Shown here in pieces: positions 49,600-60,965 of a stretch of 64,000 bases of DNA. Below the pieces are notes generated by a model. The model saw only the letters and a program-made list of their open reading frames with translations. It made no database searches and was not told the DNA's origin. The position numbers were made by a program, and so were the translations under genes. Each line of letters opens with the position of its first letter. The first letter of the stretch is position 1. Origin of the DNA: Panopea generosa (taxonomy: Eukaryota; Mollusca; Bivalvia; Adapedonta; Hiatellidae); assembly GCA_029582155.1 (NCBI GenBank), contig CM055911.1, positions 21,138,014-21,202,013 on the forward strand. The letters run 5' to 3'.

Positions 49600-50240
49600 A
49601 CAACAATTACATTGTGCAATACCTAAACACGGGTTAAAAACCATCTATCGATTTAGATATAATTTTAAAAAAATGGTTACATCATTTTAGTATTGTTAAA
49701 TATTTAAAGACACGGTTCACCATCATCCATCGCGTTTACTATTTAAAAAATGGTTAAACATCATTTATATTGATTAATTTTTTAAAAAAAAAAATGTTCA
49801 TCAGTCGAGTTAAATATCTAAACAATAATGTAACATCATCTATCGAGTTAAATATATAAAACGTGGTTAACAACGTATGTCGGGTAGAACATCAAAACGT
49901 TTTATTATCAGTCACCGAATTCAATATGTAAGAAGTGTTTTTCATCATTCACATAGCTCAATATAAAAATAAATTTAGTGTTAAACATTAATCATCAAGT
50001 TTAATTTCTAAAATTTGTAAAATATTTAAAAAGGTTTCAACACGACTCGTAGAGTTAGCTATTGGAAAAAGATTCAACACAAACATCAAGTTAAATATCT
50101 AAAAAGAGTCTATTCCGATTCATATAGAAAAACAGTTTTAAAAAAATCTGAACCTTAAATCACCGATTTCAACCTTATTCATTGAATTGAACATCTAAAA
50201 GGGGTTCAACTCGCAAGTTTTGTAAATAAATAATAGTACT
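49600..50240 (+). repeat. 39-bp minisatellite, strongly diverged
   Basis: Collinear with 43150-43800. Confidence 0.8.
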
Positions 50241-50514
50241 GCTTCAAGGTAAAAAAATGCTATCGTTGCGTTCTTCCTCTGGTCAAATAACGTCCGTATC
50301 CTACATACGATAGGTTTTATAGGATACATAATTATATCGTATTCATTTATTTGGGGACAGTGACCTGAGAATGAACCTCACCATAACCCTAACCATAAAC
50401 CTTAACCCGAACCTTACGACATATGCGGTAGGGGTAATGTGGTCATTAGATGGCAAAGCTTTATATCCCTTTATTATTGTAATAGGATACAACTCAACAT
50501 TTGGTGACATGTTT

Positions 50515-50765
50515 ATATTTGTCTAGACTCGTGTCATCGTGACATGTTTACATGCGTTCAAAACTTTGTGTCATTGTGACATGTTTCCATGTGTCTGGAC
50601 TCTTGTCATCGTGACATGTTTACATTTGTCTAGATTCGTGTCATCGTGACATGTGTACGTTTGGTGTAGACTCGTGTCATCGTGACATGTTTATGTTTGT
50701 CTGGACTCGTGTCATCGTGACATGTTTACATTTGTCTAGACTCATGTCAAGGTGACATGTTCAAA
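50515..50765 (+). repeat. About 30-bp minisatellite
   Basis: Counterpart of 44060-44500 with fewer units; ends at the relic exon. Confidence 0.92.
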
Positions 50766-50768
50766 CAG

Positions 50769-50884
50769 ATGGATATGACCCCTGACCTGCAGCCAAGTGT
50801 ATTTGTTTATAAAACGGAGAATTTGCCTGCCAAATAATAGATTGTAAAGTCTGTTTGAACCCTGTTTATGTTAAAGAACAGTGA
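50769..50884 (+). pseudogene. Relic of a VWC long exon (copy B)
   Basis: In one frame from an AAACAG acceptor: GYDP, TGA where the first Cys is expected, then C-I-C, a TAA, NGEFAC-x4-C-x2-C-x9 and TGA (50882) where the CC pair is expected. So the VWC long-exon spacing is retained almost throughout while two cysteine positions are TGA and one further stop lies at 50810. It is the sister of 44503-44620. The nearby intact long exon at 51594 probably replaced it. Confidence 0.72.
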
Positions 50885-51593
50885 ACCCAGCGACCTATGC
50901 GGTAGTGGTTAAGTAATAATTCGATGACATAGCCTTAGACCCCTTTATTACTGTAATAGGATACAACTCAACCTCTGGTCAAATGCATATATGGCATTAG
51001 AACGGATTTCTATTCCGTTAACAGTGCGTCTCAAGCAGTGTCCAAAACGATTACAAAACATGTTTATGTATACACACCAAAAAATGTTAGATTTCACTGT
51101 TAAGGCCCTCCCCGAGGGGGGGGGGGACCCTGTTTCCCGGATCATTTAAAGTAATGGCCATTGTTCCATAGATCCTATAATGGTATTCGTCATAGTCAAT
51201 TAGGCCTTTGATGCCTGGATCCCTGAAAGTAATAGCCATAGTTCCCAAGATCCTTAGATATAATTGACCATGTTCCCCATATCTCTGAAACCCCTGGGAT
51301 GGCTTCACTGTTTCCTCAGATAATTAATATATAGTGTATCATATAAACAAATATTTTTTTTAAAACAAATGTAATGTTCACTTTATCATTTTAAAATTTG
51401 AAGAAGAAAACATCGACAACTAACGTATAGCAACAGGGCTTGTTTCTTATCAGTAGCATCTGTATCACTCGAGACACTGCTGTACAACAACAATGTTTCA
51501 TTTTAGTCGAACAAGTATAAGAAGGAAAGTGGGAAAGGTGAAATGGAATTAACTTTACGGGCATATGTTTTTGACAATATATATTTTTTCCAG
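50885..51593 (+). other. Intron
   Basis: The first 200 bp match 44621-44825. A G-run lies at about 51117, with two copies of an about 80-bp unit (GGATC...AAAGTAATGGCCATTGTTC / GGATCCCTGAAAGTAATAGC) at 51138-51260. From about 51515 the sequence matches the region before 16501. No exon seen. Confidence 0.55.
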
Positions 51594-51743
51594 GAGAAAG
51601 CGTACCATCAACCGACCACTGTATGACGTGTACATGCAGTCCAGATGGAACAACAATATGTTCAAGTCCGGCTTGTTTGAATCCACAGTGTGATAACCCC
51701 ATACTTGTTGAAGGGGAGTGCTGTGCTACATGTCCATCTGAAG
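51594..51743 (+). CDS. VWC domain 9, long 3' exon
   Basis: Exon of 150 bp between TTTTTTCCAG and GTATAT, phase 1 at both ends. Starts ESVPSTDHCMTCTC and closes GECCATCPSE, with C-x2-C-x-C-x7-C-x4-C-x4-C-x9-CC-x2-C. It belongs to the domain 2 family (16501, 31048), and its flanks, including the 30-bp array after it, also match that family, so this stretch was copied from there. The last base G joins AT of the terminal exon at 56221 to give Asp. Confidence 0.92.
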
Positions 51744-51939
51744 GTATATGAATTCGTAAATTATAAATTATACCTGTTACATTATATGAAATATAAATTG
51801 TATCAATGCAATAAATTTGAATAGCAAGACCTCTTAATATTTACATGATTACTTTTCTCAAAATAAATGAAAACATATATACCGTCCATCATAGTCACCA
51901 GTTTAGAAATGTACAGGTTGTAAACGCATAGCGTGAGAT

Positions 51940-52325
51940 GTCAACATGTGTCGTGCCGTGTTTACATATGTCTAGACTCGTATCATCGTGACATGTTTAC
52001 ATTTATTTAGACTCCTGTCATGGCGACATGTTTACACTCTCTTGAGTCTTTACATGTCTAGACTCGTATCGTCGTGACATATTTATATTTGTCCAACCTC
52101 AAATCATCGTGAAATATTTATATTTGTATAGACTCGTGTCATTAGTGACATGTTTGTATTTGTCTAACCTCATGTCATCGTGCCATGTTTATATTTGTCT
52201 AAACTCAAATCATCGTGACATGTTTTTATTTGTCGAAACTAATGTTGTCGTGACATGTTTATATTTGTCTATTTGTCGAAACTCAAGTCATCGAGATATA
52301 TATGTCTAGACTCGTGGCATGGAAA
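51940..52325 (+). repeat. About 30-bp minisatellite, diverged
   Basis: Counterpart of the arrays after 16501 and 31048 (GTCTAGACTCGTNTCATCGTGACATG). Confidence 0.88.
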
Positions 52326-53822
52326 GTGTTGATAAGGTAGTATTGTTATGTGATGCTATAGCTTGGTTATGTGGTACAGTAATATTATTATGTGATGCTA
52401 TAGTTTAGCTATATGATACGGTAGTATTGTTATGTGATGTTGTAGTTTTGTTATATGGTGCGGTTGTATTTTTATGTGACGATGTAATATTGTTATGTGG
52501 TACGGTAGTATTGTAATGCGATGCTGTAGTTTTGTCATCCGGTAAGATAGAATTGTAATGTGATACTGTAGTTTTGTTATATGGTACGGTTGTATCGTTA
52601 AGTGATGCTTTAGTTTTGTAATGTGGTACCGTTGTATCGTTATGGTATGCTGTAGTTTTGTAATGTGGTACGGTTGTATTGTAAAGCGATGCTGTAGATT
52701 TGTAATGTGGTACCGTTGTATCGTTATGTGATGCTGTAGTTTTGTAATGTGGTACGGTTGTATCGTTATGTGATGCTGCAGTTTTGTTATGTTGTACCGT
52801 TGCATCGTTAAGTGATGATGTAGATTTGTAATGTGGTAGCGATGTATCGTTATGTGATGCTGTTATTTTATTATGTGGTACGGTTGTATTGTTAAGCGAT
52901 GCTGTAGTTTTGTTATGTTGTACGGTCATATCATGATGTAGTTTTGTTATGTGGTATGGTTTTATCATTATGTCATGTTGTAGTTTTGTTATGTGGTGCT
53001 GTAGTTTTGTTATGTGGTACGGAGGTATAGTTATGTGATACTGTAGCTTGGTTATGTTGTATGGATGCATCGTTAAGTGATGCTGTAGTTTTGTTATGTG
53101 GTACGGTTGTATTCTTATGTGACGCTGTAGTTTTGGTATGTGGTACGGTTGTATCTTTATGTGATACTATACATTGGTTATGTGGTACAGTTGTATTGTT
53201 ATGTGATGCAGTAGTTTTGTTATATGGTACGGTTGTATCGTTATGTGATGTTGAAATATTGTTATGTGATGCTGTAGTTTTGTTATGTAGTAAGATTTTG
53301 TTGTTATGTGATACTGTAGCCTAGTTATGTGGTGCGATAGTATCGTTATGTAACGATGTAGTAGTGTAATGTGGTACGGTAGTATTGTTATGTGATGCTG
53401 AACTGTAGTTTTATTATTTGGTACTGTTGTATCGTAATGTGATGGTGTAGTTTTGTTATGTGGTACGGTTGTATTGGTAAGCAATGTTGTAGTTTTGAAA
53501 TGTGGTAATGTTGTATATTTATGTGATGCTGTAGTTTTGTTATGTGTTACGATACTGTAGTTTTGTAATGTGGTACGGTTGTATCGTAATCTGATGCTGA
53601 AGTATTGTTATGTGATGCTGTAGTTTTGTTATGTTGTACGGCGTTATTGTTATATGATACTGTAGCTTGGTTATGTGTCAAGGTAGTATTGTTTTGTGAT
53701 TCTGTAGATGTGTTATGTGGTGCTGTAGTATTGGTATGTGGTATGGTAGATTTGTTGTGCTATTCTGTAGCTTGGTCATGTGATACGGTAGTATTGTTAT
53801 GTGATGATGTAGTTTTGTTATG
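52326..53822 (+). repeat. 43-bp minisatellite, about 35 copies
   Basis: Same monomer as 45660-46934. The 221-codon minus-strand open frame within it (52405-53070) is simple repeats of HITKLQ type and is not a gene. Confidence 0.95.
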
Positions 53823-53827
53823 TAACA

Positions 53828-53857
53828 GCTACCTGTACAAAAATGTTCTTTCTTAAA
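53828..53857 (+). pseudogene. Relic 3' tail of a half-VWC exon (copy B)
   Basis: GCTACCTGTACAAAAATGTT plus CTTTCTTA, as at 46939, but the last Cys codon TGT is TTT and the donor is AAATTG. Same replacement of the 5' part by the 43-bp array. Confidence 0.65.
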
Positions 53858-56220
53858 TTGCACTCGTTACATGTATAAGTTATTGGTTATTAACCTAATA
53901 GTGTACACTCATCATCGCGTTGGGTTATAATTAAATGTGATTTAAATTAAAGCATTTGACGTGTATTATGTTAAAGGAAGTAAATAAAGAGTTTCAAAGT
54001 AGGTCAAGTATTACACCTAATATACCACGTCTGTGTATACATGTACCATATAAACATGTCTCATGACGATAATTATATTGAAATGATTTAATGCCTTTCA
54101 TTTCAAGGTTTGGAAAAGAATAATTTTTCCACCTAAAATTTCAATTTATGTTGTAACGTATCAAAAGGGGCACGTGATTTCGCTTTGATTTCAATTTGAT
54201 CGTCATACTGATCACATAATGTAGAATTTATTTCATGCTAGAAATAGTCCAAATGCGTCCGTCAAAAAGCAATGTTGGGAAATGCTCTTCGTTGTTGTTG
54301 TTTTTTGTTGTTGTTGTTGTTGTTTTATTTTGTGTTATGATCGGTTGTGGGGAGTTATACATAGAAGAGATTTAGTATATCCTAGTCTCTGACATCTCCC
54401 GAATCAAAACGACGTCACATTTACTTAACGCTTACCAATATATCACGTGATTTAAAAGTTACCGTTTTGAATATTTCACCTACCAACTTACATTTCGGCT
54501 GAACTATGTCTATGAATCTATATTTAAGAACAATATAACACACATGTCAACGTGGATACTTTTCCCTTTTTTGGTTGTTGGTGGGGGGTGTTTGTTTGGT
54601 TTTTTTTAATTCGAGTATGGGGATATATAAATAGGGGATATCTAGTCTACCGATGTCCCTGTAATCTCCCGATTCGAGTCATAGCTCTTTAACGCTTACC
54701 AATGTGTGACGTCATTTAAAAGCTGACCCATCAGTACATGCATATATGATGTCAAAATCATATTGGGCAGCTTATTGTGAGAGGTCCATCATTTTGTAGT
54801 TTCCAATAGTTATATATCGTTTTAAATGACATTCAATGACATTTAATTTTTATTTTTTTCTATTCATATTTGTCCGTTTTACTTTTTCGATTTTCCTTTT
54901 CGTTATTTTGATCGAATGAGAAAAATTGAAATAAGAAAAAAAAGAAGTTACTGTTAGATCACACATGTGTATATTTTATAGTTTGTGTTATTCTGACATA
55001 AATTGAAAATAATGGTTAGGTCTGGTATACATCTAAATAACATGCAATTTGCATTGGATTTATTTAACGTGTTTTAATTAATTATGTATGAACGAGTTTA
55101 TTTTGATATATTTTTTAGAGTTATATTATTGATGCGTTATACGTCCATTTAAAATAAATCACCCAGTAATTTGCAAAAGATGTAAGAAATAATAAGTTAT
55201 TGTATTGCATGTATTGATCACGCAGATATATGTTGATATGAATTTTCGAAAAAACAGATGTTCATATTGTAACTTAATGGCAATATCAACACGGTATTTT
55301 CCTCAAACATTTATCATTTACAATGTCATATCGAACTCAACATACCCGCGAACATACAAATTGAATATAAAATTAAATCTGTAAATATACTTTTCCTCAT
55401 TTCATATATTGTTTCATAAAACTTTGAATAAATTTCTTCGAACGATAAAACTTTAAATAACTTTTATAATGTCTATCAAATATGAGATACTAATTTAATC
55501 ATTTTTATATATAATAACGACACGAAATGTTGCATCATAGACAATACATGCCATTACATTCGAATGTGGAGTTTTGGTAACCATCAAAAATGTTTCCATT
55601 TTCAATATTTTGGCTACAAATATTTTGTTGGCAGAGCTTTGTCCATCTATCTAGGAAAATTATCACACTTTCATATCAACGTTTCGCTTTTTGGTTTTTG
55701 TTTGTCGGGTGTGGGGAGAGTTTATCACAGTCTCAGATATCTCCCGAATTAAGTCTGTTCCACTCCAATGACAAATCAGGTAAATAAATGTCTGTTCCAC
55801 AATTTATAGCTATTTGACGCAAACCTAACATTTACGGCATTTAAATTCCCTTGAAGCAACTAACCAATTAACTCACTCAAATCCCATTGCTATGTAACGT
55901 ATCGAAGTGGAAATGCAGGTCCGTTCTACAATCTTGGGAAAAACAGCGATCTGGGACCTTCTTAACATTAATTATATAATGCGTGCTTTGTTAAGTTGAC
56001 GATCTATCGCGGAATTTAGTAAATCTGCCTATACGAAAAAGTGTCTGAAACAACAACTGACCGTTCACTGGCAATCGTTCAGGATCAATGGATGTGAAAA
56101 TTGTTTATATCAATAAACTAACTATCAGATGTCTATACGGTTCGTATATGAGCATCGTATGTGGCTCAACTGTGTAATAATCATAAGTATGCTTAACTGT
56201 CTTATTTATACATATTTCAG
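53858..56220 (+). other. Last coding intron
   Basis: Up to about 55218 it is the counterpart of 46967-48886. After that come unique AT-rich sequence and a dispersed motif (CTCAGATATCTCCCGAATTA at 55730, related at 54390, 54660 and 56690). TTG repeats are at about 54293-54323. No further VWC exon seen. Confidence 0.6.
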
Positions 56221-56251
56221 ATGGGTATCAAGAGGATGATTAAATAACAAG
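56221..56251 (+). CDS. Terminal coding exon: short acidic tail and stop
   Basis: Acceptor CATATTTCAG. With the G left by the exon at 51743 the first codon becomes GAT, and the frame reads D-GYQEDD followed by TAA at 56241-56243. The exon continues 8 bp to AACAAG and donor GTAATC. The agreement of phase, strand and order with the upstream VWC exons supports this as the natural C-terminus. Because the stop lies only 8 nt before the last junction, it should not trigger nonsense-mediated decay. Short exons are easy to miscall, so a transcript is needed to be sure. Confidence 0.7.
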
Positions 56252-57438
56252 GTAATCAAATGTTATGCCTATTATTAAATGTTATTATATATGTTGGTGA
56301 AGTTTGGATTTGATGGATTTTGTGCGCACATGATGACCAGTTATGTGCTGACATGCCGTAAAACACCATTCGTTCAAACTGTAGATAAGAGTTGTCAATT
56401 GCAGTAATCTGTAAAGTACATTGTGGCGTTTATTGTCATGTATATTTTATATTGACATCAAAATTAACTTCAATATGTTATTTCGTTTCTCGACATGGTA
56501 AGCAGTATATTACAACATACTAGTATAAATCATCAAATTATACAGGTAAACTGTGAATGAAATATTTTGATTGAATCAATGCATGAATCAGTTTTTGGGT
56601 TTGACAGTGTACCGACACATCAAGGTTATATGGCGCAAACAGGAACAAGACTCCCATACTCTTTTTTATAGCGTATCCCAGAACCTGATATCTCCCGAAT
56701 CAGGTCTACTAACCCCCAATGAAAAACAGGGATTTCGATGCCTGTCCTTCAATGCGTAGCAATTAAACGTTTACTAAACTGTGACGTCATTCAAACTTTC
56801 CAAGCAACTGACCAATCAACGTGCTTAAATGTGGCTTTCTCAACATTGCTATTTAATGGACCCAATTAGGTTGGGTACGTTCTACAGACTACATTTTGTT
56901 CATATACAAACGTGAACTGACATATACTATGAATACTACGAATGAAAACCAACATATAAGTATCCAGAATAAACATAGAGCCTTGATAAATATTAATATT
57001 TAATAAATTGCAAGACTGTAGAGTTTCAGGAACTTCTATACAATATTCAATGTATGTGATACAGTGGTCATACTCCTTTGCAACCCATTACATATAGCAC
57101 CCCTGTACCAATAACTTTAGACCGTTGAGATTTATATCCGACTGTACTTAATACATCTGCACGGGATTGTGTGGGATGAGGGGCATGAAGGTATCTTTAA
57201 TTGAATTACAATTCCTCCTAACCTTAGATGAAACCTATCGTGTAAGGAACGTTTTATAGTATGACAGCAGATATATATGTTTGTAACATCAACTTCGTAT
57301 ACATTTGCAATATCAAAAAACAACGTCCTGTATTGGACGATTCGAACTAAAGATAGACAAAATTCTTCATTTCAAATAAGCGTTTCTTGTAAGGACTGTA
57401 TTTTATCATGGTTGAAACATTGGTTTACATTATTTCAG
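56252..57438 (+). other. Intron in the 3' UTR
   Basis: Between donor GTAATC and acceptor TTATTTCAG. It contains another copy of the CTCCCGAATCAGGTCTA dispersed motif near 56690 and no gene. Confidence 0.55.
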
Positions 57439-57655
57439 GTTTAGTTGCAGTGAAAGGAACGTGTCTGTGGAATTATTCGGTCAAAGTGGAGGTTTCTTCG
57501 GAGAGATGAATTATAACCATGGTTTTTCGTGCATCGTCGTATTCCACATGAAGGATTATTATATATTGTTTGACTTACAATGTTTGAAATATCCGGTGTT
57601 TTTGTTTCTACTTTATTTTGTTTACCGTTGAATAAATGTTATGTTAATATTCAAC
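57439..57655 (+). other. 3' UTR exon
   Basis: Follows TTATTTCAG and has no useful open frame (GGTTTAG at its start). It is less AT-rich in its first part than the intron and contains AATAAA at 57631. The exact cleavage point is a guess, about 15-25 nt after the signal. Confidence 0.65.
57631..57636 (+). promoter_or_regulatory. Polyadenylation signal AATAAA
   Basis: Canonical AATAAA followed by TGTTATGTTAATATTC. It is the expected end of the VWC gene. Confidence 0.7.
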
Positions 57656-58010
57656 TTGGGGGATTAATATACATATATAGAAAACTCGCATCAACCAGCA
57701 TGTATTATTCTTACTAATGTCATACTTTTATCTTAATATTCAACTTGAGGAGTTAAAATACATATATAGAAAACTAACAACACCAGCATGTATTATTCTT
57801 ACTAATGTCATACTTTTATCTTAATATTCAACTTGAGGGATTTTTATACATATATAGAAAACTCACATCACCAGCATGTATTATTCTAACTAATGTCATA
57901 CTTTTATCTTAATATTCAACTTGAGGGATTAATATACATATATAGAAAATTCACATCACCAGCATGTATTATTCTGACTTATGTCATACTTTTATCGTCA
58001 TATTAAACCT
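57640..58010 (+). repeat. 88-bp tandem repeat, 4 copies
   Basis: ATATTCAACTTG recurs at 57648, 57736, 57824 and 57912 (period 88), each followed by ACATATATAGAAAACTCACA and CAGCATGTATTATTCT. It starts at the gene's polyadenylation region. Confidence 0.93.
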
Positions 58011-59789
58011 GTGGGATTGTTTAACATTATCAGTACCTATGCTTTTAATTTTGTGAATACTAGATGTGGGTAATGGGGATACTTCTTTCACTTGTTTGAC
58101 TTTACATGTATTAGTATATATGCTTCTATAATGTTCAATTGTATCTATTTAATCAAGGTGAGGTATTCCTATATTCTACTGTCCGATATTATCAGCATAA
58201 TGTTGTTTGCTTCTCTGCGATGTATCAGTAAACACTAGTATTGCAGCAATTGTTGAATATGTTGAGGGGTTTATTAATATACATGTTTCAGCTATTTCAA
58301 TGTCAAATCTCCATGTTATCACTGATCAAGTCATAACAGCTAAGCCTAATCACGTGATCTGAATGGGCGGTTATTACACATGACTTTAAGTATCATTTGG
58401 AAAAAATTGCCATGCCTATTCAGAAAGAAATACAAGGAAACATTTTTTTGCCTCTCGCTACATACTTATTCTATTAAATATATATATAAGATACTGAAGT
58501 GAATGTCTTATTTACTGTGTCGTCCTGTTAGGCATACATTTTCATTAACATCTGGTTTTTTAATTGATTAGTTGTTCATTTAGCACTCTAAGTGTCTTTT
58601 CAACTCTATATGATATTAAAGTTTAATTCATCTTTGCTGTTGTTAGAAGTTGTCATTTTGATCACCTGTTCAATTATGGACTATACCCTCTTCTTTTTCA
58701 ATTCATTGTTCTTTGTATAACAATTACAAAAGTAATAACCTTTTTTTATCTACATGTACCAACGGTACAGTATATTGTCAAAATGTTATTCTGCCATGGG
58801 CTTTCGTCGATAACGCCTAAAGTAACTTATGATGAAAAGACAAATTGTCAGATGTTTCCAGGAAGGGTAGAAACAGGCATTGTTTCTATTTGCAATTGTA
58901 ACGTTCTAGCATAGAATCACCTACTGTCATAATGGAAAGGCTACAATTGCATGATCAAACCTTGTGGGCATGTTTACACCATGTAAAGTGTCCAGGTGGC
59001 CTGTTAAAGACATTTTTTACAACAATTCAAGTATATTTTTTTTATATTGACCATGCTTGAAATCAACACCACCCACTGCATGATGAACACGTCTGAGCAG
59101 CCGATAATGCTTCGCAAGTTGTCGCGACATGTTGCTTGTCAGTTTATTTGGTAATTTTGTTGAATATGTTGGAGAATCGTACCATTTTGAAATTTATTAT
59201 GAAATTAAGTAATGTACACTAAATTATTACACAATTTAGACAATGTACACACTCTAACACAATACAGAAGCAATTAAAAAGAAAACCATTCAGCAACTGA
59301 AATCTTACAACTCGTTAGCTATGGCAATGTAATGGGACAATATTTTACCTTTTAGTGGTGAAAAGTGGCCAATTTTGCTAAAGATATGAAGTTGTCTGAA
59401 GCCATCAGTCCTTAAAATCTACATAGATCAACTTTTGAATGCACTTTTTGTTCAGATAATTAAAGTTGTCGCGAGTCTAATTTTGTCGAAAAAGTGGCGC
59501 ATGTTCCCTTAAATACCTTGAAACAGTGTCTACTTTTTACCTTGGTATAACCTTGTAGTGTACATGAAAGTGTTTCAGAATTTTCTGACAGCACTACACA
59601 GCTGTAAGCAAGGAGGAACTGTATTGCATATTATGCTCTATATGTCTGAACACATTAAATACTATTGTCGGTATGCATGTAGTAGGGCAGGAGAAAATGG
59701 AAGGGTATTTATAATATGAAACGCATCAGATCAAATATAAATAGCAGTCATGAATTTATCAGCCATACGAACAACAGCATAATAACAAA
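58011..59789. other. Intergenic, nothing recognised
   Basis: AT-rich. No long open frame, splice-framed domain, tRNA-like fold or repeat array could be identified by eye. Confidence 0.5.
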
Positions 59790-60965
59790 CAACTATACTA
59801 ATATTAATCATACCATATATTAACAATAATTATCGCAGATGAACAAACGACTAATATCAATCATACCACGTTAACAACAACAATTACATACCAACAAGTG
59901 TACTAATATCAATCACAGCAGATATAAACAATAATAACCACATATAAATACGTGCACTAATAACAATCATAACATATATTAACAATAACAATTACATACA
60001 AACAAGTGTACTAATATCAACCATACCATATTAACAATAACAACAACATATAAAAAGGTGTACTTATATCGATCATACCATATTAACAATAACAACATCA
60101 TATAAACAGGTGTACTAATATCAATCATAGCATATTAACAATAACAACAACATATAAACAGGTGTACGAATATTAATCATACCATATTAACAATAACAAC
60201 AACATATAAACAGGTGTACTAATATCAATCATAACATATATAAACAATACCAACAACATATAAACAAATGTACTAATATCAATCATACCATATTAACAAT
60301 AAAAACAACATATACAAAAGTGTACTTATATCAATCATACCATATTAACAATAACAACAAAGAAAACAACTGTACTGATATCAATCATACCATATTAACA
60401 ATAACAACAACATATAAACATTTGTACTAATATCAATCATACCATTTTAACAATAACACCAACAAAAAACAACTGTTCTAATATCAATCATACCATATTA
60501 ACAATAACAACAACATAAAAACAAGTGTACTAATATCAATCATACCATATTAACAATAACAACAACATATTTACAGGTGTACTAATATCAATCATAATAT
60601 ATATTAACAATAACAACAACATATAAACAAGTGTACTAATATAAATCATTAACAATATCAACAACATATAAACGGGTGTACTTATATCAATCACAGCAGA
60701 TATAAACAATTATAACCACATATAAACAGGTGTACTAATATCAATAATTAACATTAACAACAACATATAAACAAGTGTAATAATATCAATCATTAACAAT
60801 ATCAACAACATATAAACAAGTTTACCAATAGAAATCATTAACAATAACAACAACATATAAACAGGTGTACTAATATCAATCACAGCAGATATAAACACTT
60901 ATAACCACATATAAACAAGTGTACTAATGTCAATCATACAATAACAATCACATATCAACTAGTGT
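59790..60965 (+). repeat. About 50-52-bp minisatellite, about 23 copies
   Basis: Units of AACAATAACAACAACATATA plus AACAGGTGTACTAATATCAATCATACCATATT, with deletions in some. Confidence 0.93.

Larger units (their letters stand above)
48887..55218 (+). repeat. Second tandem duplication, copy B (about 6.3 kb)
   Basis: Head-to-tail with 42408-48886. It differs in the middle, where copy B carries an intact long exon of the domain 2 family (51594) with its own 30-bp array, and it lacks the 126-bp repeat. Confidence 0.9.
57..57655 (+). other. Multi-exon gene for a modular VWC-domain protein (5' end outside window)
   Basis: At least 18 cysteine-rich exons on one strand carry VWC-type spacing (C-x2-C-x-C, then CC-x2-C in the long exons). 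Each intact exon begins with two bases of a codon and ends with one, so all introns are phase 1 and any module can be added or lost without shifting the frame. Every 36-bp exon ends in G and the long exon that follows starts GA, GC or GT, rebuilding the conserved glycine. Seen: exons, splice sites and phases. Known: VWC repeats occur in secreted extracellular proteins such as chordin, kielin/chordin-like proteins and CRIM1. Inferred: a secreted protein with tandem full and half VWC modules. I see no other domain type in the window, so I assign no orthologue. Frameshifted exons mean the locus may be partly decayed, may skip exons, or may contain sequencing errors. Confidence 0.85.

Noticed and set aside
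3248..51743. Small cysteine-rich exons as venom-type or defensin-type peptides
   Set aside because: Cysteine spacing, the split at the Gly codon and the phase-1 exon chain fit VWC domains of one large protein; no signal peptide or separate precursor structure is present.
52405..53070. Minus-strand open frame of 221 codons, the longest in the window
   Set aside because: It is the antisense reading of the 43-bp minisatellite, with a simple repetitive translation and no start context, splice structure or domain.
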